This document shows positions 11,085 through 24,064 of a stretch of 64,000 nt of DNA, piece by piece. The notes beneath the pieces were generated by a model. It had not been told where the DNA came from. It did not search any database and saw only the letters and a list, made by a program, of their open reading frames with translations. Every line of letters starts with the position of its first letter. Positions within the stretch are counted from its first letter, which is position 1. Position numbers and translations under genes: made by a program. Origin of the DNA: Muscardinus avellanarius (taxonomy: Eukaryota > Chordata > Mammalia > Rodentia > Gliridae); NCBI GenBank assembly GCA_963383645.1, contig OY726565.1:35817529-35881528 (forward strand), in the 5' to 3' direction.

Positions 11085-12111
11085 AAAGAGAAGCCTGGAT
11101 TCTGACAAGGGTGGGAACTGCTGACACTTGGAGGACTGAGAACACTTGTGAAACAGTTTTACTTTTTCTGAAAGCAATGTAATGGCTTTTCTTACTTTTC
11201 TTTCATGTTGAATTTAATCTATATTCTTAATATTTTGGCCTTTCATCATTCTAAAATTTCTTTATATATTGCAATCCCAACTAGATTCTAAACATCATGA
11301 AGACAAATTCTCTGGAGTCATTTCAGTTAGTTACTATTAGATGTTACTATTGGACTTAGTTCAGTTATGCTTAATAACTATTGGATAGATGTCTCCACAC
11401 ATATTTATAGAATGAAATATCAAGTATTTCCAAATAGAGAATTTGTTAGGCTGTTTTCCTTAATGGATGGACCTTTATTAAGACATCCATTTACATCCAG
11501 TTGGTTACTGTAATTTTTTTGAGAATGTTAAGCATCATTTCTCTAACCATCTGCCCATTAAAGTCAATGATTTAAAATCTCTTGAAATTTGTTTAACATA
11601 GCATTCTTCATTAAATGTGTAGAGGTAAATTACAGGTAAACCAAGATTGAATATCTTGAACATCAAATTAATTAAGATTAAATTAATGGTTTACTGTATT
11701 TTACTTTTTATCTGAGAAATTTAAGCTCCAATCATACCTGTTCATCTTTCACAGATAATTAAGAGTCAAGTAGGGAAAATGTAGCGAAGTTGCCTTGCGC
11801 TGTTACATATGTAAAATTCGAGTTCGGTTTCATTCATTTGAATGGAATTCAGAACAAATTGAGTCAAAATCCTGTCCTGTCCTATGCCAGGCACAGAGTG
11901 TGGCATGAGTATTGCCCTATACAAGTAGTCTGATAATTAAAACAAATGGGTAAACAACCATAAAAATATAGTTCAACAACTGAAATCCCTTGAAAAGCCA
12001 CAGACACAGTTTTAACAAAACTTCTACTTAACTTATCACGGCTTATGTAGGTATCTATAACATAAGTGGCATAAACTATTATTTCTGAGTTTCTGAAGAT
12101 AGAATAGTTGT
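11085..12111. other. Single-copy AT-rich sequence downstream of the island
   Basis: A sharp fall from the GC-rich island to AT-rich DNA. No repeats or coding frames recognised. Confidence 0.5.
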
Positions 12112-12490
12112 TATAGTTTCCATCTGGGTTGTTTTCAAAGGCTCCTATATGGAAGGCTTGGTCCCAACTGGTGGCTCTATAAGTAGATGGTAGAAACTTT
12201 AGTAGGCAGGGCCTCTTGAAAGATGTGAGTCACTGGGGGCTGTTTTTGAAGGTATATTTTTTTCCCCTCTCTCTCCCTCTGATTCTTTCTGCTTCCCACT
12301 ACCATAAGGTAAAAAGTTCTGCTCCACCACTGTGTTCCTGCCATGATTTTCTGCCTCACCAAAGGCCCAAAGTGATAGGGCCAAGTGGCGTTGGACTGAA
12401 GCCTCTACACCTGTGAGCTGAAATAAATTTTTTCTCCTTTAAGTTGATTTTCTTGGGTATTTTTGTCACAGTGATGGAAAGCTAACACAA
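12112..12490 (+). mobile_element. ORR1-like MaLR solo LTR
   Basis: Clear ORR1-type architecture: 'tggtcccaactggtggctct' and 'gtgagtcactgggggctgtt' in the 5' half, 'cctgccatgattttctgcct' in the middle. The 3' part has 'gtgagctgaaataaattttt', then 'ctcctttaagttg' and 'tttgtcacagtgatggaaag', and ends near 'gctaacaca'. Full length or nearly so, with no internal viral region. Confidence 0.85.
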
Positions 12491-13206
12491 GAGTTAATAT
12501 AAATCAAGAAAATTTTAGAAGTTTTTGTGTCACTCACTTCTAGTGAAATACAGAAGTAATCCATATGTGTTTGTTGGATACAGAAATGAATAGATTACAG
12601 GTATCTTAAATTATTTAACTTTGTGCATTTTAGAAATGACTTTTTCAGAAATGGGACTCATCAATTTCAGCCATAGCACAAACCATTCTTTGAAAAAAGT
12701 TTATTAAAGATAGAGGAATATGAAAATGTACAGCGGTGTACCTAAAGTCTTTTGTCACCTCCTGCTATTTCATTTCATATAAATGCAGACAATTTGAATT
12801 GGAATTGAGTAGATAGGAATTCTTAGAAAATCATGCTATTCCAGTGTAATAGTTTCAAGACAGCAGATTCATTAAATGGCAGTGTAAATATAAGCAGAGG
12901 AAATAGGGTACAACTTATGAATTACAAAATTTCATATAAAAGCAAAAAGGAAAGTATCTTACCTCTGTGCAAAATATAAATCCTTAAATGAAGAGGATAC
13001 TAAGTTACTAATACCAAGTTTAATATAAACCAAAACATAAGTAAAATGGATAAATGAGTTCAGAAATATAATTAAAGGAAAATATTAATTCTAAGATAGC
13101 TAGTTTAATCATAAAGAATAGAATACCTGATGAAATGTAAAATAGGACCCTGAATTATGTTTAAATATTTAAAATACTTGTAGGAAAATGATTTCTATTA
13201 TTATGT
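12491..13206. other. Single-copy AT-rich sequence
   Basis: No gene or repeat recognised. Confidence 0.5.
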
Positions 13207-13219
13207 AATAAAAATTATG

Positions 13220-13434
13220 AGCCGGGCGTGGTGGCGCATGCTTGTAATCCCAGCATTCGGAAGGCTGAGACCTGAGGATCGCGGTTCGCAGACAGCCTCA
13301 GCTACTTAGTGAGGTCCTCCACAACTTAGTGAGACCCTGTTTCTAAATAAGGAATAAAAATAGGGCAGGGGGTATAGCTCAAAGATCAAATGCCCCTGGG
13401 TTCCATCCCTAGACCCACAAAAAAAAAATAAAAT
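13220..13434 (+). mobile_element. Longer-left-half B1-dID SINE variant
   Basis: Starts 'gccgggcgtggtggcgcatg'. The left half carries the extra block 'cagctacttagtgaggtcct' with a repeated 'acaacttagtgag'. The ID half reads 'gggggtatagctcaaagatc'. Exact 13-bp duplication 'aataaaaattatg' at 13207-13219 and 13435-13447. The structure marks a subfamily different from most copies here. Confidence 0.92.
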
Positions 13435-13672
13435 AATAAAAATTATGGAAATGATTGCTCTATTGAAAAACTTCCTATAGCAAAAATGTTTTTATCACAA
13501 AAGCTGTTATATCACTAATCCAAGGTATATCATCAGTAATTCCTAGGCTCATATAAGAAAAAATTACTTCCTCTGTGTTCAAGTCAGCATGGTATGTTAT
13601 TAACTAAGCATGAATTATAAAGCCATTATCATCAGCGGTCTTACAACCTAGTAAGAGAGACAATTTTTCTTT

Positions 13673-13703
<31 letters not shown>

Positions 13704-13884
13704 GGTGGTGGTACTGGGGTTCCTGGAAACACTTCTACCTCTGGCCTATACTCCAAGACCTATTTTTTTTTTAATTTGGAAACAGGGTCTCTTAAGCCAG
13801 CAAGGCTGGCTTCGAACCAGCACGATCCTCCTGTCTCCACCTCCCAAACAAGGGGATTACAAGTGTGTGCCACCACACCTGGCA
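13673..13884 (-). mobile_element. B1-dID SINE
   Basis: Long T-run (A-tail on the minus strand), then 'ggtggtactggggttcctgg', 'cagggtctcttaagccagca' and 'caccacacctggc'. Imperfect flanking repeat: 'aagagagacaatttt' before, 'aagagagccaaattt' after. Confidence 0.92.
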
Positions 13885-14645
13885 AGAGAGCCAAATTTTA
13901 ACCTAAGGTCTCATGATTAATAACTAGAAAAACATGAACACATTCCCTATGCCAAGTAATCATGACTGTCTTTTAAATCTCAAGGACAGTCATCTTATTG
14001 ATGGTAGAGTTAGGACTCCCACCCTACTCTGTTTTTCCCCAAAGTTTATAAACTTAACCCTTCCTTCTAGCACATTCAGGAAGCCAGCTAAATATCTCTT
14101 GAACTGCTGCTCTTTGATACAGTGTTATAACCTCTCTATTTAGGATGATCCATTCACTTGTGTCTTACCATTCTCCATAATATCTGAAGCAGGCAGCCTT
14201 ACAACTCTTCTACCTGATAATTTTCACACCTGCTTTGATTTTATATACATATTATCACTAGCTCTTCTGTTGGCCATATTTTCTCCAAGCTACTGTAATA
14301 AACTAAAAATTTTCAATAGATTATAAACCCATAATCACTAGAAATAGCAAAATTTCACAGAATCCTACATTTGATTTTATTCAGTAATTCAATAGCCATT
14401 AATAAGAATTTTAATTTAAATGGTCTTTGATATAATTTTTACTATATTCCAGATACCATCTTATAACTTTGACTTTGTCAGTATTATTAGTGCCTTTGCT
14501 TTAAAAAGAAAAAAATCCATAAACATTTAAATATATGTAAGACTATTAAACTGTACTCAGTGTATCAAAAATAAGAAGTGTATGTCTTAAAACTGCGTAA
14601 ACTTAAAATTTAGAATTACAGAAAAGTAGAAGGATGAAGAATAGG
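13885..14645. other. Single-copy sequence
   Basis: No recognised gene or repeat. Confidence 0.5.
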
Positions 14646-14747
14646 ATAAGGCCAGAAATGGTGCAGTATGCTTGTACTTGGTAGTCTGAGGCTAAAGAAT
14701 TGTGAGTTAGAGGCCATCCTGGGCCATCTAGCAAGACACGGTGTAAA
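14646..14747 (+). mobile_element. Old B1-like monomer
   Basis: Reads 'ggccagaaatggtgcagtat', then 'agttagaggccatcctgggc' and 'ctagcaagacacggtgtaaa'. A single B1-type left monomer without an ID half, strongly diverged. Confidence 0.6.
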
Positions 14748-14760
14748 AAATAAAATATGA

Positions 14761-14955
14761 AGCCGGGCGAGGTGGCACACGCTTGTAATCCCAGTGCTTG
14801 GGAGGCAGAGACAGGAGGATTGCGCAGGTTCTAAGCCATCCACGAGCGCTGGCTCTTACCTGTTTCCAAATAAAAATGTAAAAATAGGTCTGGGAGTGTA
14901 GCCCGGAGGTAGAAGGGCTTCCAGGAACCCCAGTACCACAAAAAATAAAAAAATG
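14761..14955 (+). mobile_element. B1-dID SINE with exact target duplication
   Basis: Near-consensus right half (gggagtgtagcccggaggta). The 13-bp duplication 'aaataaaatatga' at 14748-14760 is repeated at 14956-14968. The left half has a small deletion ('ggctcttacctgtttcc' in place of the usual 'ggcttaagagaccctg'). Confidence 0.92.
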
Positions 14956-15011
14956 AAATAAAATATGACTAAGGCAATGAAACTGTTAAAACTAAAAATA
15001 CATATCTCTGT

Positions 15012-15195
15012 GCCGGGCATGGTGGTGCACGCTTATAATCCCTGCACTTGGGAGGTGGAGACAGGAAGATCACTCAGCCACACTGGCTTAAGAGACCCTG
15101 TTTCCAGATTTAAAAAGTATAAAATAGGTCTGGGAGTGTAGCCTGGAGGTAGAAGGGTTTCCAAGAATCCCAGTACCCCCCCCCCAAAAAAAAAA
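15012..15195 (+). mobile_element. B1-dID SINE, plus arm of an inverted pair
   Basis: Starts 'tgccgggcatggtggtgcac', with a short deletion in the left half after 'acaggaagatcac', and ends in a C-run then an A-tail. It sits about 5-12 bases from an inverted copy (15200-15405). The short repeat 'atctct' on both sides suggests it inserted into the target duplication of its neighbour. Confidence 0.88.
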
Positions 15196-15199
15196 TCTC

Positions 15200-15405
15200 T
15201 TTTTCTTTCTTTTTTTTTTTTATTGGCGGTACTGGTTATGGAACCCGGGGGCCTTCTACCTCCGGGCTACACTCCTAGACCTATTTTATATTTTATTGGG
15301 AAATAGGGTCTCTTAAACCAGCTGAGGCTGGATTTGAACCTGCATGATCCTCCTGTCTCAGCCTCCCAAGCAAGGGGATTACAAGCATGCGCCACCACGC
15401 CCGGC
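15200..15405 (-). mobile_element. B1-dID SINE, minus arm of an inverted pair
   Basis: T-run, then 'ggcggtactggttatggaac', 'gggtctcttaaaccagctga' and 'ccaccacgcccggc'. The target repeat 'acatatctct' lies after it (about 15408) and before the plus-strand partner (about 15000), so this copy was probably the first of the two to insert. Confidence 0.9.
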
Positions 15406-16802
15406 TAACATATCTCTTTAATATACCTAAAATCATAATAGAAAAGAAACAATCCTCAAAATATGTTACTTTATTGAATACTTAACACTTGTGGAAAAAA
15501 TTTAAGAATTTTATTGGAAGTTTATATCTTAAATATACAGAGAATTATGATTTTTAGAAGAGATATATAATGTAAAAACTAAGTCTATTTTTAAAGTGAT
15601 TCTTTGTTATATGGATGTTACTTACTAATTTAGGTGTTTGTAAGGTCAGTTTTTAGCAATTTTTGTTGTTCTTCTTCCAGAATAGCACAGTAGTGGATTT
15701 TGTGCTTTTTTTGGGGATAAAAGTTTCTGTTTTACTACTCAAATTGAGGAAAAAATATATACATAAAACAAATTAGGCTAAGGTACTGAAATTACAAATG
15801 CCATAGAAAGCATTTTATGTCTATTAGAAAAGAAGATGTTCTGTTAAGATCTGAAGTTTTAAAAACCTCATGCTAATGTTGGAAATCTCAGAGGCATATT
15901 AAACAATATGGAAAAGGAGCTTTAGAGGCACATACAGATAAACCTCTAAGAATTAAAAACTTTCAAGGAGTTTAGACAGCTTCCTTACTGTTGGATTCAC
16001 TGTAATTTTCTTAGACCAGATAAAAAATACTTACAAAGAAAAGGTAAAAGAGGTACTATGAAAAAAAGTGTATGTATAAGGAATTTAAATGAAAGAAACA
16101 TAGGAATAGGCAGAAATATCAGGAAACATTCAGAATTGAATGCTGGTACAATCCATATTTTAAAAATGCAAACAAAATCAATTTAATGATAAAACCAGTT
16201 TTGAAGTGGCAATATATTGGTACTGTTTAATGATGGAAATATTAATCTGTCTAAAACAGAGTAAAATATGTTAAGGAGCTTTATGAGTTTTTAGGAAAAA
16301 AATAAAAACTCAGAAATCATTTTCAGAATAGTAGCAAATCTACTAGTGGAAAAGTGTGGCCTGACTGGTTAGACACTACAATCATCTAGACAGTTTTAGA
16401 ATATAAACTATCTAAACTGTCCGAAAGGTTATACTGAAATTACTGAAACACAGAGAAAAGCCCAACTTTTTTTTTTTTTTTTTTTACCTAGCAATACATC
16501 TGTTTTATCCTCAGTTAGGTTTATTTTGTCTCATTTTCTTATCTTTTACTTTAATATCAAGTAGTATAGAAATTATAAGCCTGGGCTCCTACTAGATTAT
16601 CTGTTTGACTCTTACTAGCAAATGACCCAGTGTAAATTGCTTGGCTTTTATAATTTTAATTTTTCTAATAAAAATTAAAAAGAAATAATAATTGCACTTG
16701 CATTAAATAATAAAATTTGCATATAACACCTCAGACATCTGTCACACACTATTTTAAATAAATATTAGCCATTATTATTGAGTTCTTTTCTTCTTTGAAC
16801 AG

Positions 16803-16831
16803 TGTTTGTTTAAGCAACCTCAGATATGGAG
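16803..16831 (+). other. Possible 29-bp micro-exon
   Basis: Preceded by a pyrimidine-rich tract ending in an AG ('ttcttttcttctttgaacag') and followed by a perfect donor (gag|gtaagt). The segment is open in two frames. Joined to the segment at 22814-22853 it stays open in one of them. No family resemblance, and micro-exons this short also arise by chance. Confidence 0.2.
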
Positions 16832-17569
16832 GTAAGTAGAGTGCTGTAGTACATGTTGCTCTTTTCTCTGTCTATATAAAATGAGCACAGACAACTATTT
16901 TTCATAACAAAACCCTCAATTCTATTTAATCTCAATTATGAACTCATGAATGAATATAGCTCTTCCGAAGGAACACAATTTTCCCAGTACCTTTCCCAAC
17001 ACTTTCCCCATGCTTTGTAACAACGACAACAAAAATTACATCAAAGACCATCATTGCCTTTGAGCACAACCTTTTCCAAGTAAAATGTATTATAGAAAGA
17101 TTCAGTATAGAAAGAAAAGATATCACAAGCATCCAAAGTAATTTCTACTCCATTGTATCCTCAAAATATAAATTTTAAAGAGAAGCTCTAAGATATCTAA
17201 AATTCAATTTTTACTCAGAGAAAGTTTGGGTAACTGATAGTATCATTATATATACATACAAAATAATGGAAAGAATCCACACAGTTGTGATGTGTTGAGA
17301 ATAGTTTTATACATTCTTTTCTGCTTCATCTTGTTTGTTATTTATTTGGTAACAAACTGCAGCCAATAATTTATGTAAACTTCAAATCTTACATATGAAG
17401 ACAGTGATAAGTAACAATATTATTTATTGATGCCTCATTCTCTTTTAAGGACTTTGCAACCCTCATCTATAAACCTCAGAGCTCTATGAAGAGGCAATAA
17501 GAAGTTAACATTTCTTGTTTAGCATGTATGAGGGCTTGGATTCATGTACTCTATCCCAGCAAACACACA

Positions 17570-17594
17570 CGCACGCACGCACGCACGCACGCAC
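17570..17594. repeat. (ACGC)n simple repeat
   Basis: About six ACGC units next to a short ACAC run. Alternating purine-pyrimidine with CpG in each unit, so Z-DNA-prone and methylatable. Confidence 0.9.
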
Positions 17595-17685
17595 ATGCAT
17601 TGTTATTTTATTTTCTTTCAATTGATAAATCACCAAAGACAGAACATTTTCAGAGCCCCATAAGGATAGAAGCCTAGCAAGCTAG

Positions 17686-17850
17686 ATGCAGTGGTTCACA
17701 CCTGGAATCCCAGTACTTAAAGCTGAGACAGAAGGATTGTAGGTATAAGGCCAGCACATGGTAATTTGAGAAGATCCTATTTTAGAAAGTAAAGGGAGAT
17801 GGAGTGTAACTTCTGGATTCAATTCTTAGTACATACAAAAAAATAAATAC
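17686..17850 (+). mobile_element. Old B1-dID SINE
   Basis: Starts 'gctagatgcagtggttcaca'. The ID half is reduced to 'gatggagtgtaacttctgga' and ends 'ttcttagtac'. Highly diverged. Confidence 0.7.
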
Positions 17851-17875
17851 ATTTTTTTAAATAAAGAAGCAAAAG

Positions 17876-17987
17876 GCCAGGCATGGTGGCGCACGTTTGT
17901 AATCCCCGTGCTTGGGAGGCAGAGACAGGAGGATCGCGCAGGTTCAAAGCCAGACGCGCTGGCTTAGAGACCCTGTTTAAAAAAAAA

Positions 17988-18037
<50 letters not shown>

Positions 18038-18233
18038 GGTCTGGGAGTGTAGCCCAGAGTTAGAAGGGCTTCCAGGAAACAAGAAGAAAAGAGAGAGAGA
18101 GAGAGAGAGATCCTGTTTCCAAATAAAAATATATATATAAAAAAAGAGGTCTGGGTGTATCGCCTAGAGGTAGAAGGGTTTCCAGGAACCCTAGTACCAC
18201 CAAAAATAAATAAATAAATAAATAATAAATAAA
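17876..18233 (+). mobile_element. B1-dID SINE with a duplicated right half and expanded linker
   Basis: A normal left half (ggccaggcatggtggcgcac ... gagaccctgttt) is followed by a (TA)n tract at about 17993-18033 in the linker and a first ID half (gggagtgtagcccagagtta). After a GA-rich run there is a second 'tcctgtttccaaataaaaat' linker and a second ID half (18151-18200), then an (AAAT)n tail. The element therefore has the form B1-ID-ID. Confidence 0.8.
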
Positions 18234-19728
18234 TAAATATAAAAAAGCATAGTCAAGGCTCCACTTCATTTGACAACCCTCTATCCTGAATAGTCACTTT
18301 ATGACCTCATGTTTATTTCTTTTAAATGAAGGAAAATGCCCCCATATATTCAGATTAGGTGAATGTGATCTCGATCAAAAGACCTAATTCAAGCCCACTT
18401 TCTGATAATCATCGTTCAGGGCTAAGTGAAACCCAATTGTGTATCAGAGCAAAATTATGAAGATTAACTGTACCCTAAGACCATATCTCTATGTATTCTG
18501 GTTAGCCAGCATTCATTTATATATATTCTTCCAGATGACATTATGTAATGAGCTATTCATTCCAACCTAGTGATACTGCCTTATTATGGTGGAAGGAATT
18601 TGCATCACAAATGGCAACAGACATTTTCTTCTGCATTTACATTATATAAAGCAATAAACATATGTTGTTCCTGTTGCTAACTTGGAGCTAGAAATGTGGC
18701 ATTTCTTCTTGTACTTTTTAAAAAGACTGTAGTATCCTGGAAAAGATATTGAATTTAGAGTCAGAGTACCTGGAATTTAATCTGTATTCTGCTATTTATT
18801 GCACTGTAACCCTGAGAAAATCACTTTATTTCTCTGTAGAATAAAAAGATTTGGCCAAGATAACCTTGGAAATTCCCCTCTGCCCTGGAATTCTAATTAT
18901 GCCCCAAACTATATCTCTAATTTAACTTGTTTACTCTTACTAACCTTGTCTCTTGATCCTTCTATGTAACCTCTACATTTCCCACTATATTTTGTTTAAA
19001 AACATGATGTGACATATTATGAAAAAAATTGATAAATATATAATATTGAGTGTGTGAGATTTAAATGCATTCAATTTGTTATTAATATTTAAGTATTTTG
19101 GTATGTCGTGTGCAAAAATCAGGCTGCCTTAGTTTCTTCTAGTACTACAACACGAAAATGTGCCTTAAGACCTCAAGAAAAAACAGACAACTTGTATTAA
19201 TTGCTTTGTGACTAATACTGGGGTACTTACTGGACACCTATGATATGGCATTCAAACCATTAAACAAACAATGAAGGAATTGCCACTGAAGAATTCTCTG
19301 GAAACAGATGAGTTAAGAAGCATTATAGTGCATTTTGTGTTGTAATGGGAGTCAATACTTGTGCCATGGGAAACCTAGGAGGAGATACTAGACTCAGCAA
19401 CAGAGAGGGTTTTCAGAGGAGCTTTTTGGAGGAGGAAATATTAATTTTGACAATAAAATACTGAATTTGACAAGTAAAAATAGACCAAGAGAGTATGAAT
19501 AGTGTTTTAGAGAGGAAGCCCCAGCTTCCTTTGATGTGCATCAAAGTGTCTATTGGTAATTTTAAGTTGCTGCCCTTTGAAACAAAACTATATTTTCCAA
19601 TTCATAACTCTCAGATATGTCATCAAAATAGGTGATCTGTGCTGATAGATTAATGATAGCAAAATTCTCATTTTCTTACCTGCCACTCAACTCTATTTTA
19701 GTGATTATTAGATGGTTTAAAATAATAC
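18234..19728. other. Single-copy AT-rich sequence
   Basis: No gene, RNA or repeat recognised. Confidence 0.5.
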
Positions 19729-20115
<387 letters not shown>

Positions 20116-21416
20116 CTCATTAAAATTTTTTGATAAAATAAATTGTGATTATTCCTCCTCTGTAGCACTTAAGGCCTTTTATCAAAAATAATAAGAAATA
20201 GCAGTGAAGTTCAAGAAGCTGGTAGGAAGAAGTCTCATTTATTCTTTGGTTGATTATATTAATTCTTGTTCAAATGTCCTTAGAACATGAGTGATAAGAT
20301 AGAAATGTTCTTTGGGAATAGTAAAACCCTTTTTGAAATCCAATTCTGCTCTAAGCTTGAGGCACATACATATTCTATCCAATTAAATATTCATTTCTCT
20401 ACATGAGTAATTTAAAAGTTACAAAGGTACTGCAGCCTTAAACTAAATAGTACGATGTTATGGCTAAAACTGCAAATTCTACAACTGAATGACTTACACT
20501 CAAATGCTAGTTTTGTTCCTCATTGTGTCACCTTGGAAAAAATTCCTTAACCTCTTCAAGTCTCGGTTTTCATATCTTTCAGTTAAAGATTATACTAAGG
20601 TTATTGTTAAAGTATTAAATTTTCCTGTATTTCCTTATTTCCATCTTCAAAGAATTTAGTAGATGATAAATGTCAAGTATATTAAAATAAGAAATATTAA
20701 TTTACTTACTATGCTCAAGACTTCCAAGCAAATGACTATGGTGCTTATACATTAGAGCCATCAGCAATATCTAAGTATACATCAGGATGAGTGTATGTGT
20801 ACTAGAGGAGAAAACTGATCCATCATTCCCGCTTTTAGATCATCTAAGATTCTGTATTCAACTTTTTTCTGAGAAATACATTTAGTCATAGTTTTTGTTT
20901 ATTATGTCCACAAGCAAAACATTATTTTAGAATTTTGAATTGAGATTTTATTTCAAATTTAGAAAATAATGCCAGAGAAGTAGCTATAAATGTTCTATAC
21001 TTCAGGACTATTGCCAGAAACATATTAGAGTTGAACAGAAAAATGCTATATCAAAAACTCATAACTCAGTACATTAAGGTTGAAATCACCTAAGTAGCAA
21101 ATTAATTTACTAAGTCAATCTAAAATATGAAAATTGTTAAGTATGAAATATAATTAGTCATTTACTTTAATTTTAAATTTGGTAAGGTGTAATTCTCTCA
21201 TTTATTCTGAGCTACAGATTAAGATAAAATGTAGTCAAAGAAAAACATTTCCAGTAAAAATTAAAAAGAGAAAACAAAATAAGACTGTCTTAGGGTTGTA
21301 CCTTTCATTTTGTAGGTGGCTAGAAAATATTTACTAAATTGAATCAAAATATATAAAATGAGATTCCTCATAAGTACAGTAGATCAAAGAAAAAAGTAGC
21401 GAATAAAGTTATAATG
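20116..21416. other. Single-copy AT-rich sequence
   Basis: No recognised gene or repeat. Confidence 0.5.
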
Positions 21417-21609
21417 TCCCTCCAGCATGGTGGTACATACCTGTAATCCCAGTACGTGGAAGACTGAGACAGGAGGATCACAGGCTCAAGACCAGCCTCA
21501 GCAACTCAGTAAGACTGTATTTCAATAAAATAAAATAAAATAGCTCACAGCTAGAATGCTCCTGGGTTCAATTCCCAATACCACACAAAAAAGAAAAGAA
21601 AAGAAAAAG
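21417..21609 (+). mobile_element. Old B1-dID SINE
   Basis: 'agcatggtggtacatacctg' and 'cagcaactcagtaagactgt' in the left half, 'gctcacagctagaatgctcc' in the right half, then an AAAAG-rich tail. Part of the ID half is deleted. Confidence 0.8.
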
Positions 21610-23767
21610 ATGGTATCCTACTTAAGGATTAGAAACTGATTGGGGAACTTAAAGAATTGGACCCATATTAATCTCTGTCTTGTCAAGAGCCTTCAGTTTT
21701 TAAATAAATTTCTAATTTTGAAAGGAAACCAGCTGCATTTATCATGCCTATTTTAACTTTAAGCAATTTAGCAGTGCTACCTGGGATTACATAATTTTGA
21801 CATAATAAACAAATTTCTATATTGTCTCATCTATACAAAGATTATGACAAAATGTCTTGTGTTATTAGAATCCCTCTGAATACATGATGATAAGGAAAGC
21901 CTTATCCAAAAACCACACCCTGGGCTCATTTTGTCCTTCTGAATAAAAATCTCAGTCTGGGCCTGGTATGTTATGCCTAAAGAATCCCTCCTTGTATTTC
22001 TTATGCTTCCATTCTTTGAGAACCACATCCCTAGAGTTTCCATCAATGAGAGCAAAAGAAATGAGCTGCTGGTTGCCATCAGTCAATATGACTGAAGCCA
22101 ATGTATTCTTTCTTCAGAGAATTGAATTTACAGACCTAGTGATTTTCTAAAGATTAAATATATAATTAAAATAACTATGGAAAAATAAATAACATGACAG
22201 TAAATTACTGTTCATTGTCTCCAGAATCAAGTAAAAAAGAATGAAAAATAACATTTTCTCATGTGATTAGTATAGACTTAGAAATCTATTGTTATTCCTT
22301 AGAACCCAAGCTGTATTTTCAAAATTTGAAACCATGCAGAGCACAAACTCTGTGACCAGGTATTGTTATTAGGGCTATATGCACTTTAATAAATTTAAAG
22401 GTCATGCAGATATGTTGCTTGTTTCATAATTATATAAGCTTCCATTCCCAGCACACATTCATACTAGCTTATCAAAGAAATTGATAGGAAATGTACTTTC
22501 TTTACAAAGCATTCTCTCTTCAAAATTGGAATGTGAGCAAAAGAGAGTAATTCTGGTTGAATTGATTGTATTTGGCTATTTGTCTGCCTTTTAGAGTAAA
22601 ATTGAAAAGGCTCACATAAAATTTATCTATTATATGTAAAAAAGGAAGCCAAGAATAAAAAGGAAAAAATTCAGAAACTATTCATTTGAGAATGCAGTTT
22701 CTAGCAGAATTTTTTAAAGCTTAGACAACTTAATGCTCTTGAATTTTCAATAATGAATAATTTGAAGAATTACTCTATCCAGATGTTTTTGAAAGTTTGT
22801 TTTTTCTTTGCAGAAAAGAATACATTATGACTATTGGCTCAGCTCCAGGAAAGGTAAGGAATAAAGACCTCTGCTCCATGTAGCAAAGGCCTTAGATATA
22901 GTTAATAAAAACACTTCACACTTTGTAGGAAGTCTATGTTTGAGTAAGGCATATAAAGAGAACAGTGAAAGTGTAAGAAATGCATTAAAGTTTTGAATTA
23001 GCTCAAATGAGTTTCCTGGTTTGTGTTTCTATCTTCTTGTAACAAAAGTATAAGTAATCTTTCTAAAACTTCAATATATGTGTCTGTTTATCAAAGACAT
23101 AGTTAGGTATAAGCAGCTCATAATGTTCTAGTAGATGAGACACTAAATTGGAATCCAAAAACCAGTCCTTTTTTTTTTTTTGGCGAGTTCTACTTCCTCA
23201 TAAGTCTGTTGGCTCTCTTGATTCTCACTTTATAATCCTATTTGTCCATTGACTCAACAAATAGTTGTAAGCTTAGTATCTGACTCTATGTTAAGCATAG
23301 GTTTAAAAAAAAGACACAGAGTTCAACTCTCTATATACAAACTTTCGAGACTTTATTTTATCTAAAGCAAAGTCCCAGTTAAGTTCAGGACATGATATCA
23401 AATATAGTCCCTATAGCTTTTATTCCCAGGGCCTCCTTATTTATCCATTTTGCCAATATTTTTATATTCAAAATCTATTCTTTTGAGTTGTATAGTTGTA
23501 TAACTGCTCCTGTAATTTCCTATCTCATATCCATGTACATTGAATTTCATTGTTTTATTCAAATAGTATCCTTATTTTTAAAAGGCATGATTCTTATTTA
23601 CAGTCTCTGAATACTAGCAGAATGGCAAACTATAGCCTGATGCAGAGTTCTTAGGAGTTTTTATACAAAATTTAATGACCAAGTTTTTAGTACATAATTA
23701 TAAACATTATCTATGTCATCAGTCTTGCTTAAACTAAATTTTCATCAATAAAAATAGTACCATTTTA
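21610..23767. other. Single-copy sequence
   Basis: No established gene. Includes the candidate exon at 22814-22853. Open frames near 21831-22150 show no family resemblance. Confidence 0.45.
22814..22853 (+). other. Possible 40-bp internal exon
   Basis: Strong acceptor: 'gtttgttttttctttgcag' ends at 22813. Strong donor: 'aaag|gtaagg' at 22854. Two of three frames are open; one reads KEYIMTIGSAPGK and is the frame that continues from the segment at 16803-16831. It lies about 12 kb downstream of the CpG island on the same strand. I do not recognise the peptide. Confidence 0.3.
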
Positions 23768-23955
23768 GCCGGGCGTGGTGGCACACGCTTGTAATCCTCG
23801 CTCTTGGGAGGCGGAGACAGGAGGATCGCGCAGGTTCGAAGCCAGCCGCGCTGGCATAAGAGACCCTGTTTCAAAAATATAAAATAGGTCTGGGAGTGTA
23901 GCCTGGAGGTAGAAGGGCTTCCAGGAACCCCAGTACCACTAAAAAAAAAAAAAAA
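23768..23955 (+). mobile_element. Young B1-dID SINE
   Basis: 'gccgggcgtggtggcacacg' start, many CpGs kept, A-tail. Short flanking repeat: 'gtaccatttta' before and 'ggatcatttta' after. Confidence 0.92.
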
Positions 23956-24064
23956 GGATCATTTTAAAATGAATGGCATCAAATGTTAGTTATAGGAGCT
24001 TAAGCTTTTTATGCTTTTGGACTTAAATTTGTACTTAATTTGAAAAAAAAATAGAAAATTATTA

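Larger units (their letters stand above)
15406..17685. other. Single-copy AT-rich sequence
   Basis: No gene established. Contains a T-run (16466-16486), a possible short exon at 16803-16831 (listed separately) and an (ACGC)n tract at 17570-17594. Confidence 0.45.
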
